From JANXYW01 sp031400455 (lineage in GTDB: Bacteria > Chloroflexota > Dehalococcoidia > DSTF01 > JACRBR01): DNA of 64,000 nucleotides. The position numbers were made by a program, and so were the translations under genes. The stretch covers positions 27,633-91,632 of the forward strand of contig JANNPX010000017.1 in NCBI GenBank assembly GCA_031400455.1, read 5' to 3'. Below are positions 8,087-16,048 of this stretch, in pieces (position 1 is the stretch's first letter; each line of letters opens with the position of its first letter). Below the pieces are notes generated by a model. It was not told where the DNA came from, made no database searches, and saw only the letters and a program-made list of their open reading frames with translations.

Positions 8087-8128
8087 CCGACGACCGACCA
8101 CCGACGACCGACGACCGACGACCGACGA
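8087..8128. repeat. Heptamer tandem repeat (CCGACGA)6
   Basis: Six 7-bp units (one with an A for G change pattern CCGACCA) fill the gap between the 121-residue protein and the rhodanese gene. Confidence 0.85.
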
Positions 8129-8129
8129 C

Positions 8130-8957
8130 CTACTTCTCGATCGGCACGTCGATCAACGATCCGTACTCCGTCCAGGAGCCGTCGTAGTTGCGCACGTTCG
8201 GGTAGCCCAGCAGGTGCTTCAGCGCGAACCACGTGTGCGACGACCGCTCGCCGATGCGGCAGTAGGCGATGACTTCCTTGTCCTTCGTCACACCCTTCGA
8301 CGCGTACAGCGCCTCGAGATCGGCCGCCGACTTGAACGTGCCATCCTCGGCGACTGCCTGCGCCCACGGCACGTTCGCCGCTCCGGGGATGTGCCCCATC
8401 CGCTGCGCCGTCTCCGGCAGTCCGGGAGGCGCCATGATTTCGCCGTTGTACTCGGCCGGCGACCGCACGTCGACCATGGCGTTCTTCGCGTTGCCCAGCG
8501 CTGCCAGCACCTGGTCGCGCTTCGCTCGCAGTTCGGCCTTCGGCGCTTGTGCCTTGTACGAGGTCTTCGCCGGGGAAGGGACGTCCTTCGTGGTCGCCCG
8601 GTTCTCGGCGGTCCACTTCTTGCGGCCGCCGTCCATCAGCTTGATGTCCTTGTGGCCGTACATCTCGAGCAGCCAGAAGGCGTACGCGGCGAACCAGTTG
8701 TTGTTGTCGCCGTAGAGCACCACCGTGTCGTCGTTGCCAACGCCCGCCGCGCTCAGCAGCGCTTCGAGCCCATCCTTCGTGATGATGTCGCGCCGTACCT
8801 GGTCCTGCAGTTGGCTGGTCCAGTTGAAGCCGACTGCGCCGGGTGCGTGTCCCTCGTCGTAGGCGGCCGTGTCGACGTCCACCTCGATCAACTTGACCTT
8901 CGGATTACTCAGGTTGGTGGCGACCCACTCGGTCGTCACGAGCACATCAGATGCCAT
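8130..8957 (-). CDS. Thiosulfate/3-mercaptopyruvate sulfurtransferase (tandem rhodanese)
   Basis: 275 residues, two rhodanese domains. The N-terminal copy is inactive-type (no Cys at the loop, DNNNWFAAYAFW), the C-terminal copy carries Cys233 in CRIGERSSH, the loop typical of thiosulfate sulfurtransferases. It moves sulfane sulfur from thiosulfate or mercaptopyruvate to cyanide or protein/thiol acceptors. Length is normal for SseA/CysA-type enzymes. It heads a minus-strand run that ends with a JAMM peptidase, a combination also met in sulfur-carrier pathways; a functional link is inferred only. Confidence 0.88.
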   Translation of the reverse strand: MASDVLVTTEWVATNLSNPKVKLIEVDVDTAAYDEGHAPGAVGFNWTSQLQDQVRRDIITKDGLEALLSAAGVGNDDTVVLYGDNNNWFAAYAFWLLEMYGHKDIKLMDGGRKKWTAENRATTKDVPSPAKTSYKAQAPKAELRAKRDQVLAALGNAKNAMVDVRSPAEYNGEIMAPPGLPETAQRMGHIPGAANVPWAQAVAEDGTFKSAADLEALYASKGVTKDKEVIAYCRIGERSSHTWFALKHLLGYPNVRNYDGSWTEYGSLIDVPIEK

Positions 8958-9070
8958 AACGAACTACCTCCTAGAACTAATGCTGCTGCTTGTGCCGAAC
9001 CCGGCGCCTTGGATGCGAAATTTGGGGCGACTGCTCGCCGGGAAGTAGTTAGCTGAAAGGTCCTGCTATG

Positions 9071-9568
9071 TCAGCGAAGCGAACCCATCTTGCTCCAGTC
9101 GGATCCCAGCAGCGCGGCGACGAACAGGATCGCCACAGACAGCACCAGCGTGGCGATCGATGTGTACATCGACATCCGCCGCGTCTTGGCGATCTCCGCC
9201 TCCGCGGCATTCGACTCCTGGAGCCGCTGCAGCTTCCGCCCGAACACCGCGCCATGCAGGACGGTCAGGATGACAATCAGGGTCACCAGCGTCAGCTTGA
9301 TTTGCAGCGTGATGAAGTAGCGCTTGTAGTTGTCAATCTCGAAGTCGTGCTCGTAGTAATTGATCACACCCGTGACCAGCAGCACCACCAGCGCGCCGCC
9401 TCCCAGCATGCCGAATCGCGTCGTCATCACCCGCATCGCGCGAGCGCGCACCTTCACATCATCGATCGTCTGCATCGCCGGCACCGCCGCCACAGCGAGG
9501 AAGATCTGCGGCCCGATGAACGCCACCGCCGAGAGGATGTGCAACCAAAGGACAATTGCGTCATACAT
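9071..9568 (-). CDS. CopD-like four-helix integral membrane protein
   Basis: 165 residues. The start is taken at the ATG at 9568 because upstream residues are translated repeat DNA. Four hydrophobic stretches are visible: LWLHILSAVAFIGPQIFLAV, GGGALVVLLVTGVI, LVTLIVILTVLHGAV and TSIATLVLSVAILFVAALL. The first, with its conserved WLH, resembles the CopD/DUF2269-type membrane domain, some members of which are linked to copper or heme. No certain metal-binding cluster is seen, so the function is open. Confidence 0.6.
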   Translation of the reverse strand: MYDAIVLWLHILSAVAFIGPQIFLAVAAVPAMQTIDDVKVRARAMRVMTTRFGMLGGGALVVLLVTGVINYYEHDFEIDNYKRYFITLQIKLTLVTLIVILTVLHGAVFGRKLQRLQESNAAEAEIAKTRRMSMYTSIATLVLSVAILFVAALLGSDWSKMGSLR

Positions 9569-9645
9569 ACCTCGATTGTAGGCCAGCCCCGCCCTTGCTG
9601 GAAGCCTCTCGACCAGTGGCGATTTGTCATCCTGACCTTCCCCCC

Positions 9646-9672
9646 TGTCATCCAGAGCGTAGCGAAGGATCT
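9646..9672 (+). repeat. Dispersed repeat family A, copy 1
   Basis: TGTCATCCAGAGCGTAGCGA followed by AGGATCT. Related copies at 9764-9790 (inverted), 25021-25047 and 26279-26305. Confidence 0.75.
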
Positions 9673-9763
9673 TCCCCGATCGGCATCGGAGGCTTCGGCA
9701 GCCCACGACGAATCGCCGCCCGGGGGGACTCCGCTATGCCGTGGCGGCGAGCCCGTCCGAAAC

Positions 9764-9790
9764 AGATGCTTCGCTTCGCTCTGCATGACA
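9764..9790 (-). repeat. Dispersed repeat family A, copy 2 (inverted)
   Basis: Complement reads TGTCATGCAGAGCGAAGCGA then AGCATCT. Faces copy 1 across about 90 bp, making a terminal-inverted-repeat-like unit of about 145 bp. Confidence 0.7.
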
Positions 9791-9924
9791 GTCGGCGCGG
9801 CCCGTTCGCTGTCCCGCCTCTTGCCTCCCGCCTCCCGTTCCCTCCTCCTTCCAGCTTCCAATCCCCAACCGCTATCCTGAAGCGACCCACCCCCTGATAC
9901 TCGGGTCGGAAAGCTGGCCGTCGC

Positions 9925-10653
9925 TTGCGGCGTATCTCCCGCACCGCTCCGATGCTCCTCGCGGCGCTCGCCCTGCTGGCGTCCGCTTGCGGTTCCGTCT
10001 TCGGCTCCAGCAGCACCGCCACATTCACTGCAACGTCCGTGCCGCCGACAGCCACGCCCGAACCACTTGACCTGACGGTGTTCCGGGGCTTCATCTTCCC
10101 CATCCGCGGAGGCTGTCTGCCCGAAGGCGATCAACTCATGCCCAACGCGCCGCGCGAGTATCGTGGTGGCACGCACGAGGGGGTCGATTTCTACGACTAC
10201 GACAACTGCACGGAGATCGGCCAGAGCACAGCCATCGTCGCCGCGAAGGACGGCGTGGTGATCCGGGCCGACCACGACTATCAGCCGCTCACGCAGGCAC
10301 AACTGCTGGACCTCGAGAAGCGTATCTCGGAAGGACACGCCAACGACCCGGACGTCCTCGATGTCTTCCGCGGGCGCCAGGTATGGATCGATCACGGAAA
10401 GGGCATCGTGACGCGCTACGCACACACCTCCGATGTCGCGGCCAACATCAAGGTCGGTGACGCCGTCCGTGAGGGCGACGTCATCGCGTTCGTCGGCGAC
10501 TCCGGCACGCCCGAATCGATCAGCGCCCCTGGCGTCGAAGAGCACCTGCACTTCGAGCTCCGCGCCGGCGACACGTTCCTCGGCAACGGGCTGCCACCCG
10601 GCGACGTTCGCATGCTCTACGAGCACCTGTTCGCCCCGCTCGGAGCGCCATGA
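9925..10653 (+). CDS. M23 family (LytM-like) lipoprotein
   Basis: 242 residues from a TTG start at 9925, which gives a complete lipoprotein signal: MRRISR, a hydrophobic core and lipobox LASAC with Cys22. A Thr/Pro linker follows (35-48). The LytM zinc motifs are present: HEGVD (His84, Asp88) and HLH (His207, His209). It probably cleaves or binds peptidoglycan crosslinks outside the membrane. The alternative ATG at 9952 would remove the positive n-region. It overlaps the redoxin gene by ATGA and starts a five-gene envelope/redox operon that also contains Lgt, the enzyme that would lipidate it. Confidence 0.8.
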   Translation: MRRISRTAPMLLAALALLASACGSVFGSSSTATFTATSVPPTATPEPLDLTVFRGFIFPIRGGCLPEGDQLMPNAPREYRGGTHEGVDFYDYDNCTEIGQSTAIVAAKDGVVIRADHDYQPLTQAQLLDLEKRISEGHANDPDVLDVFRGRQVWIDHGKGIVTRYAHTSDVAANIKVGDAVREGDVIAFVGDSGTPESISAPGVEEHLHFELRAGDTFLGNGLPPGDVRMLYEHLFAPLGAP

Positions 10654-11327
10654 CGCCTACGAACGACCTGCCCCTCGACGAGGTATCCGGCGTCGAAGAG
10701 CGTCCGCAGAACCGCCGCGAGTGGAGCGGCGTGCTTCGCAGCCTCGTCCTGCCGCTGCTGCTCATCGCGACCATCGTCGGCGGCCTCTACTACATCGAGC
10801 AGCGGCGCAACGGCGCCGCCAGCACGGTCGATGGCACGGGCATCGTCACGCTCCCCGTGGAGAAGAACCTCACGGGTAGGTCACCCTCGACCGATGTCGG
10901 GCGCGCGGCACCAGACTTTCTGCTGAAGACGCCGGATGGCGGCACGCTGCGTCTGAGCGACCTGCAGGGCAAGCCTGTGCTCGTGAACTTCTGGGCAACG
11001 TGGTGTACTCCATGCCGCCAGGAGATGCCGGAGATCGTCCGTGCCTACGATACCCACAAGGCAGCTGGCCTCGTCGTAGTCGCCGTCGACCTGCAGGAGA
11101 ACGCCGGAACTGTGCGGACCTTCGCGCAGGAGTTCGGAATGACCTTCCCGATCGTCATCGACCGCAACGGCGGCGTCGGCGACGCCTGGCGCATCGGCGG
11201 CCCCGTGGAGGGCATCCCCTCCTCGTACTTCCTCGACGCCTCAGGCGTGGTGCAAGCGCGCATCTTCGGCCCGATGACGGCAGAGACGCTGCGCGACAAC
11301 CTCGCAGCCATCGGGGTGCGGGAGTGA
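10650..11327 (+). CDS. Membrane-anchored TlpA/ResA-like thiol-disulfide oxidoreductase
   Basis: 225 residues: cytoplasmic tail, one membrane helix at about 31-49, then a thioredoxin fold with FWATWCTPC (active Cys119 and Cys122) and the cis-Pro region GIPSSYF. Proteins of this build (ResA, CcmG) reduce apocytochrome c thiols on the outer face of the membrane before heme attachment. The next gene is ResB, which strongly supports this role. It overlaps the M23 gene by 4 nt and resB begins 4 nt after its stop. Confidence 0.87.
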   Translation: MTPTNDLPLDEVSGVEERPQNRREWSGVLRSLVLPLLLIATIVGGLYYIEQRRNGAASTVDGTGIVTLPVEKNLTGRSPSTDVGRAAPDFLLKTPDGGTLRLSDLQGKPVLVNFWATWCTPCRQEMPEIVRAYDTHKAAGLVVVAVDLQENAGTVRTFAQEFGMTFPIVIDRNGGVGDAWRIGGPVEGIPSSYFLDASGVVQARIFGPMTAETLRDNLAAIGVRE

Positions 11328-11331
11328 CGCG

Positions 11332-12984
11332 TTGACCACGGCGAGCCCCACTTCTACCGCATCACGCCGTCCCTCCTTCGATGCGTGGGCGCCTATCTGG
11401 CGCCTCCTCACATCCGTGCGCTTCGCCGTCTTCTACATTGCGACGCTCGCCGCCTTCGGCCTGTTAGGGGTGCTCATCCCGCAAGTGCCCGAGCCCATGC
11501 GCGGCAACGATGCCGCGATCTCTGTCTGGCTCGAGGCGCAGCGGGGCACGTTCGGGCCGTTTACGGAAACGATGCGCCGTCTCGGTCTCTTCGAAGTGTT
11601 CCAAGCGAAGTGGTTTCTCTTCGCCCTCGGCTTTCTCGTCGTCAACGTGACGACCTGCACGTTCAACCGCTGGTCGCCGACGTTTCGCAACGTCTTCCAC
11701 CCGCCGCGGAGCGTTCCCGACAGCTTCTTCGAGCGCGCGCACAACCGCACCGTCCTCGCGCCGATCGATGTCGCGACGCTGGAACCCACACTCCGCAAAC
11801 TCCGCTACCGCGTCGAGACGCGCGTCGAGGATGCCGCGACGTACGTCTTCGCGGATCGCGCGCCGTGGACGCAACTCGCGACGTTCGTCAGCCACCTCGC
11901 GCTGATTCTCTTCATCTCCGGCGGCCTCGTCACATGGCTCACCGGATTCAGTGCGGAGATCTTCGCCGGCGAGGGCACCACCGCTCCGCTCTTCGCCGTC
12001 AGCGATCCTAATCAGATACAGGTGCGCATCGATTCGGCGACGGGCCGCTTCGGCGAGCGCGGCAATCCGCTCGATTTCCGAACGCAGCTCACCATCTTCC
12101 GCAACGGCGAGGAGGTCGCGCGCGGTACCAGCACCGTCAACGACCCGTTCAAGTACGGCGGCTATCGGTTCCACCAGGCGGCCTACTTTCCGGACGGCGC
12201 GGAGCTGCGCATTCGCGATCTCTCGACCGGCAACACCGTCTTTCACGAGACCTTTCCGCTCGAGGACACGGTTGCCGCGCCGTCCGTTACGATCAGCGAC
12301 GCTTCCGGCGCGACGTTGCTCGCCGACACGATTGCTCCCACCGACTTCCTCGACATTGCCAGCGGTGCCCTCGTGGCCGTGCCGAACACCGATCGCGTGA
12401 TCTGGGTCGGCATCACGGCGAAAGACGAGGACGCATGGCAGCTCGTCGCCTTCGACCCGCAGGCAGCGGGTGCATCCGCAGAGCTCCGGATCAATGAAGG
12501 CGCCACCGGATCGATCAGCGGCCTGAACGTGCGGTTCGATCGCGTGAAGCCCATTCCGTCCGCGGTCGGCATCGGCGTGCCCGGCGCCGATGCACAGACG
12601 TTCGCGCAGCTCACCACGGCTTCCGGCGGTGCAGAGACGCTGATGCTCGTCTCGACGAACAACCCCGCCATCTCCCTCGCGCCCGGACAGCCGGTGGCTG
12701 TTGGGGGTCTGGAGTACACCTTTGAGGGGCGGCGGCCATTCGCCGGCATCGCCGTCAAGCGCGATTCCGGGGCATGGTTCATCTGGATCGCGACGGCTAT
12801 GCTCGTTGGGGGCCTTGCGCTAACCTTCTACGTGCCGCGCAGGCGCCTATGGCTGCGCCTGACATCTCGTAGCACGCAGATCGCTTCGCTCGCCGAGAAG
12901 AGCGGCGGTTTCGAGAAGGATATGCGCACGCTCGCACACCGTTTGGGCGTGCCCGTGCCGACCGACATGCAGGAGGAACGCTAG
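11332..12984 (+). CDS. resB: Cytochrome c biogenesis protein ResB (system II)
   Basis: 550 residues from a TTG start. Three N-terminal membrane segments (about 28-50, 95-112, 183-205), a large extracytoplasmic domain (about 210-475) and a C-terminal helix (WFIWIATAMLVGGLALTFYV) match ResB/CcsB/Ccs1. LTSVRFAVFYI and the PKYGGYRFHQ-like FKYGGYRFHQAAY are family hallmarks. ResB with ResC/CcsA forms the system II heme lyase. No ccsA/resC is in this operon or window, so the partner must be elsewhere. Stop TAG shares its last base with the GTG of lgt. Confidence 0.87.
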   Translation: MTTASPTSTASRRPSFDAWAPIWRLLTSVRFAVFYIATLAAFGLLGVLIPQVPEPMRGNDAAISVWLEAQRGTFGPFTETMRRLGLFEVFQAKWFLFALGFLVVNVTTCTFNRWSPTFRNVFHPPRSVPDSFFERAHNRTVLAPIDVATLEPTLRKLRYRVETRVEDAATYVFADRAPWTQLATFVSHLALILFISGGLVTWLTGFSAEIFAGEGTTAPLFAVSDPNQIQVRIDSATGRFGERGNPLDFRTQLTIFRNGEEVARGTSTVNDPFKYGGYRFHQAAYFPDGAELRIRDLSTGNTVFHETFPLEDTVAAPSVTISDASGATLLADTIAPTDFLDIASGALVAVPNTDRVIWVGITAKDEDAWQLVAFDPQAAGASAELRINEGATGSISGLNVRFDRVKPIPSAVGIGVPGADAQTFAQLTTASGGAETLMLVSTNNPAISLAPGQPVAVGGLEYTFEGRRPFAGIAVKRDSGAWFIWIATAMLVGGLALTFYVPRRRLWLRLTSRSTQIASLAEKSGGFEKDMRTLAHRLGVPVPTDMQEER

Positions 12985-13889
12985 TGCCAGCGATGCTGAC
13001 TCTGCTGACCATCAAGATCGGCATGGATCCGAACATCGCCAAGTGGGGGAGCCTGCAGCTCACCTGGCACGGCATCTTCACCGCCGTCGGCATCGCCGCT
13101 GGCGTGTACTTGGGCGCCTGGTTGGGTCGACGCCAGGGCATCACGGAAGACGACGCCTACAGCATCGCGCTGGTCGGCGTGCCCGCGGGCATCATCGGTG
13201 CACGTGCCATGTACGTGCTCGAGAACCACGAGCGCTTCTCCGGCCATTGGCTGGATGTTCTGCGCATCAACGAAGGCGGTATCACCGTCTGGGGTGCCGT
13301 CATCGGCGGCGTGCTGGGCGCCGTTGCCTACGGACTGATCCGCAAGCTCCCGATCACGCGCGGCCTCGACGCCGCTGCATTCGGACTGCTGCTTGGCATG
13401 GCGCTCGGCCGCATTGGCGACTTGATCAACGGCGAGCATGTAGCCAAGGCGTCTGATCTGCCGTGGGCGGTCGAGTACACGAACACCGCGAGCCCCAGCT
13501 TCACGTTCGGGCCAACGCACCCCGCGACTACCTACGAGATGATCGGCGATTTCCTCATTATCGGCATCATGGCGTTCCTCTTCATCAAGCTCTGGCTGCA
13601 CCGCCCCGGCATCACCTTCTTTGCGGGCCTCGTGCTCTACTCGGCGATGCGCTTCGGTGTCAGCTACCTGCGCATCGATAGCGGCGTCGGCTGCCCCAAC
13701 AACGTCGGCTGTCCGGAGTACATCATCAAGAACTGGATGACGTTCCCGCAGGTCGTGTCTACGATCACGTTCGCGATCGGGATGGTAGGCCTCGCATGGA
13801 CCGTCATGCGCAAGTCGCAGGATGCGCCCGCGCCTGCACTCGCGGCATCGTCGCTAGGGGGCTCCAGAGCCGCCGCCCGCCCAGGCTGA
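12984..13889 (+). CDS. lgt: Prolipoprotein diacylglyceryl transferase
   Basis: 301 residues with seven or so hydrophobic helices. Core motifs present: GGITVWGAVIGG (98-109), the Lgt signature MALGRIGDLINGE (139-151, with Arg143) and HPATTYE (179-185). It transfers diacylglycerol from phosphatidylglycerol to the lipobox cysteine of prolipoproteins. The GTG at 12984 overlaps the resB stop; an ATG at 12993 is an alternative. Several lipoproteins in this window (M23, LysM, M28) are predicted substrates. The C-terminal tail is Ala/Arg rich and poorly conserved. Confidence 0.93.
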   Translation: MPAMLTLLTIKIGMDPNIAKWGSLQLTWHGIFTAVGIAAGVYLGAWLGRRQGITEDDAYSIALVGVPAGIIGARAMYVLENHERFSGHWLDVLRINEGGITVWGAVIGGVLGAVAYGLIRKLPITRGLDAAAFGLLLGMALGRIGDLINGEHVAKASDLPWAVEYTNTASPSFTFGPTHPATTYEMIGDFLIIGIMAFLFIKLWLHRPGITFFAGLVLYSAMRFGVSYLRIDSGVGCPNNVGCPEYIIKNWMTFPQVVSTITFAIGMVGLAWTVMRKSQDAPAPALAASSLGGSRAAARPG

Positions 13890-14158
13890 TGTCGCTACCC
13901 GAAGTCACACTATTCCGCCGCCGCAACTGCGGACTCTGCGACGACGCGCTTGTCGAACTGCGCGATCTCGCCCGCGATCTGCCCTTCACGATCGTTGAGC
14001 GCGACATCGACGACGATCCGGAACTGCAGTCCCGCTACAACGACGTCATCCCCGTCATCGCCGTCGGCGACACCGAGATCGCTCACGCTCCGATCGACCC
14101 GACTGAAATTGGGCCACTCCTCGCCTGGGCGCTGGGCAACGCCGTCGAGACTCCGTAG
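13889..14158 (+). CDS. Glutaredoxin-like protein
   Basis: 89 residues starting at the ATG that overlaps the lgt stop by one base. EVTLFRRRNCGLCDDA places a redox CxxC (Cys14, Cys17) after the first strand, and VIPVIAVGD supplies the cis-Pro. This is the glutaredoxin/DUF836 type that reduces disulfides in the cytoplasm. As last gene of an operon with the TlpA-like redoxin and ResB, it might feed reducing power to thiol handling, but many such genes have general roles. Confidence 0.75.
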   Translation: MSLPEVTLFRRRNCGLCDDALVELRDLARDLPFTIVERDIDDDPELQSRYNDVIPVIAVGDTEIAHAPIDPTEIGPLLAWALGNAVETP

Positions 14159-14204
14159 GGACGGGCCTCCTCGAAGAGTCGCCGCAGGAGACAGGCCTGT
14201 CCGG
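14155..14204. repeat. GTAGGG palindrome enclosing family G repeat
   Basis: Starts GTAGGGACGGGCCTCC and ends with GGCCTGTCC; the centre (14171-14195) is a 25-bp segment identical to 34157-34181. Directly after the glutaredoxin-like stop. Confidence 0.7.
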
Positions 14205-14242
14205 GTTCATGATGGCGCGACGAAGTCGATGACGGAGACGTC

Positions 14243-15145
14243 CTATCGGACGTTGGCCTTCCCGCCGAACGCCTCGGCCCACGCAAGCGGCGTATTCGTG
14301 GTGATGCGGTCCACCCCCGCATCGACCATCCGCTCGACGGCTGCGTCCGGCGTCGCACCGTGGTCGACCGTCCACACCGTCACATCCATCGAGTGCTCGT
14401 GCAGCCACTCGGCCGCGTTGAATCGGTCGTCGAGCATCTGGAGGAACAGCCGATGATCGAGGAACATCTCACGCGCTGCGGGACACTGCGACGCGAACGC
14501 ATCGAACCGCGCGCGCAGATACTCCGGTGCGGCCACCGTCCGCCCGATCGCGAGCGGGTGGTCGTCGCGATACCCGTACGCACCCATGGCTCGTGGTAGG
14601 AGGCTTGGTTCCTCCTGTGCGTGCCCGATGTACCGCCCCGGATCGAAGCCGAGCGCGAGCGTGGGATCAGCATCGTGCAGCAGCCGGAGGTTCCAGTCCT
14701 CGCCCGCCGTCACGATTACCCGCTGCTTGATTGGTGCGATGACATCCAGCAGCGCCTGCAGCCGCGCATGCTCCATCGGACGCCAGTCCTTCAGGTCGAG
14801 TTGCAGTTCCGTCGCGCCGTCCCGCGCCATCGCGACCACATTGCTCAGCAGCGGCGGGCCATCGTCCGCGTCGTCCAGGAATCGAACCGCACGTACGTCG
14901 TCTGCCGTCGCCACACCGATCGATCCTGCGCCTGTGGTCTCGCGCTCAAGACGTCGCTCGTGCGACACGACATAGTCGTCGCCCGCCAGCGAATGGACGT
15001 CGATCTCCAGCCGCGCGACGTTGGCGTGAACGCATTCGCGGATCGCCGCGGCGGAGTTGTGCCGAAACCGGCCGGAGAGCGCCGCCATGTGGCACGTGAG
15101 TACCGACGTCCGGCCGCCGATGGTGATGCTGGGGGTGAGACTCAT
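14243..15145 (-). CDS. Glycerophosphodiester phosphodiesterase-like protein (diverged active site)
   Basis: 300 residues with GDPD TIM-barrel features: RLEIDVH (metal ligands Glu and Asp), VVSHERRL, LQLDLKDW and the C-terminal TVWTVD..A..MVDAGVDRITTNTPL. However, the usual N-terminal HRG is CHMA, the PEN motif is RHN, and the HD pair is HE. Catalysis may therefore be altered. GDPD enzymes hydrolyse glycerophosphodiesters to glycerol 3-phosphate and an alcohol. It is convergent with the glutaredoxin-like gene and divergent from coaX. Confidence 0.72.
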   Translation of the reverse strand: MSLTPSITIGGRTSVLTCHMAALSGRFRHNSAAAIRECVHANVARLEIDVHSLAGDDYVVSHERRLERETTGAGSIGVATADDVRAVRFLDDADDGPPLLSNVVAMARDGATELQLDLKDWRPMEHARLQALLDVIAPIKQRVIVTAGEDWNLRLLHDADPTLALGFDPGRYIGHAQEEPSLLPRAMGAYGYRDDHPLAIGRTVAAPEYLRARFDAFASQCPAAREMFLDHRLFLQMLDDRFNAAEWLHEHSMDVTVWTVDHGATPDAAVERMVDAGVDRITTNTPLAWAEAFGGKANVR

Positions 15146-15270
15146 CGGTCAGCCTTCATGTCAAGTTGACGTGCCGGCATTATATGCGGCGTTTAGCGCA
15201 GGTCGACGCTCGCTACCGCACGTTCGTCCCCGCCCTGCCCGATATACTTCGCACGAAACGAGGTAGATGC

Positions 15271-16047
15271 GTGCTTCTGACGCTCGACATCGGCAACACC
15301 AACGTCACCATCGGCGTCTTCGCGGGCGAAGAGATCCGCGCGACCTGGCGCATCGCCACCGACGTCGGCCGCCTCCCTGACGAGTACGCCGTGACGATCC
15401 TCGGCCTGCTGAGCACCGAAGACATCGCCATCGAGTCCGTGACGCAGGCCGTGATGGCCAGCGTCGTACCGGACCTCGCGCCGGTCTTCGAGCAGCTCTG
15501 CCGCCGCTACTTCCACGTCGAGCCACTCGTCGTCAACACTGGCACGCGCACAGGCGTCCGCATCGTCTATGACAACCCGCGCGAGGTTGGCGCCGACCGC
15601 ATCGTCGATGTCGTCGCCGCGCTGCATCTGTACGGCCCGCCGCCATTGATCATTGTCGATTTCGGCACCGCCACGGTCTTCGACGCCGTCTCTGCCGAAG
15701 GCGACTATCTCGGCGGTGCTATCGCTCCCGGCATCGGCATCTCGTCCGAGGCACTGTTCGAGCGCGCGGCGAAGCTCTACCGGGTGGAGCTCGAGCGGCC
15801 GAAGACTGCTATAGGCAAGAACACCGTGGCGGCCATCCAGTCCGGCACGCTCTACGGCTACGTCGGCCTGATCGAGGGGATGGTCGTGCGCTTTCAGAAG
15901 GAACTCGGCGGCAACGCCCGCGTGATCGCCACCGGCGGCTGGGCCAACCGGCTTGCGAAGGAGACCCAGATCTTCGACGCGGTCGATGAGAACCTCACGC
16001 TCACCGGCCTGCGCCTGATCCACGAAATGAACACGCGGCGCGACTGA
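15271..16047 (+). CDS. coaX: Type III pantothenate kinase
   Basis: 258 residues from a GTG start with GAGGTAG about 10 nt upstream; a longer frame to 15166 lacks a ribosome site. Motifs: DIGNTN at 6-11 (ATP phosphate loop), GADR at 107-110 and DFGTAT at 130-135, typical of CoaX. It phosphorylates pantothenate in the first step of CoA synthesis and, unlike CoaA, is not feedback-inhibited. One base separates it from coaBC, so the first three CoA steps are encoded together. Confidence 0.95.
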   Translation: MLLTLDIGNTNVTIGVFAGEEIRATWRIATDVGRLPDEYAVTILGLLSTEDIAIESVTQAVMASVVPDLAPVFEQLCRRYFHVEPLVVNTGTRTGVRIVYDNPREVGADRIVDVVAALHLYGPPPLIIVDFGTATVFDAVSAEGDYLGGAIAPGIGISSEALFERAAKLYRVELERPKTAIGKNTVAAIQSGTLYGYVGLIEGMVVRFQKELGGNARVIATGGWANRLAKETQIFDAVDENLTLTGLRLIHEMNTRRD

Positions 16048-16048
16048 T

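Larger units (their letters stand above)
9569..9924. other. Repeat-filled spacer before the M23 lipoprotein
   Basis: Holds an inverted pair of family A repeats (9646-9672 and 9764-9790) and a pyrimidine-rich CCTCCCG-type tract at about 9811-9870. No gene seen. Confidence 0.6.
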
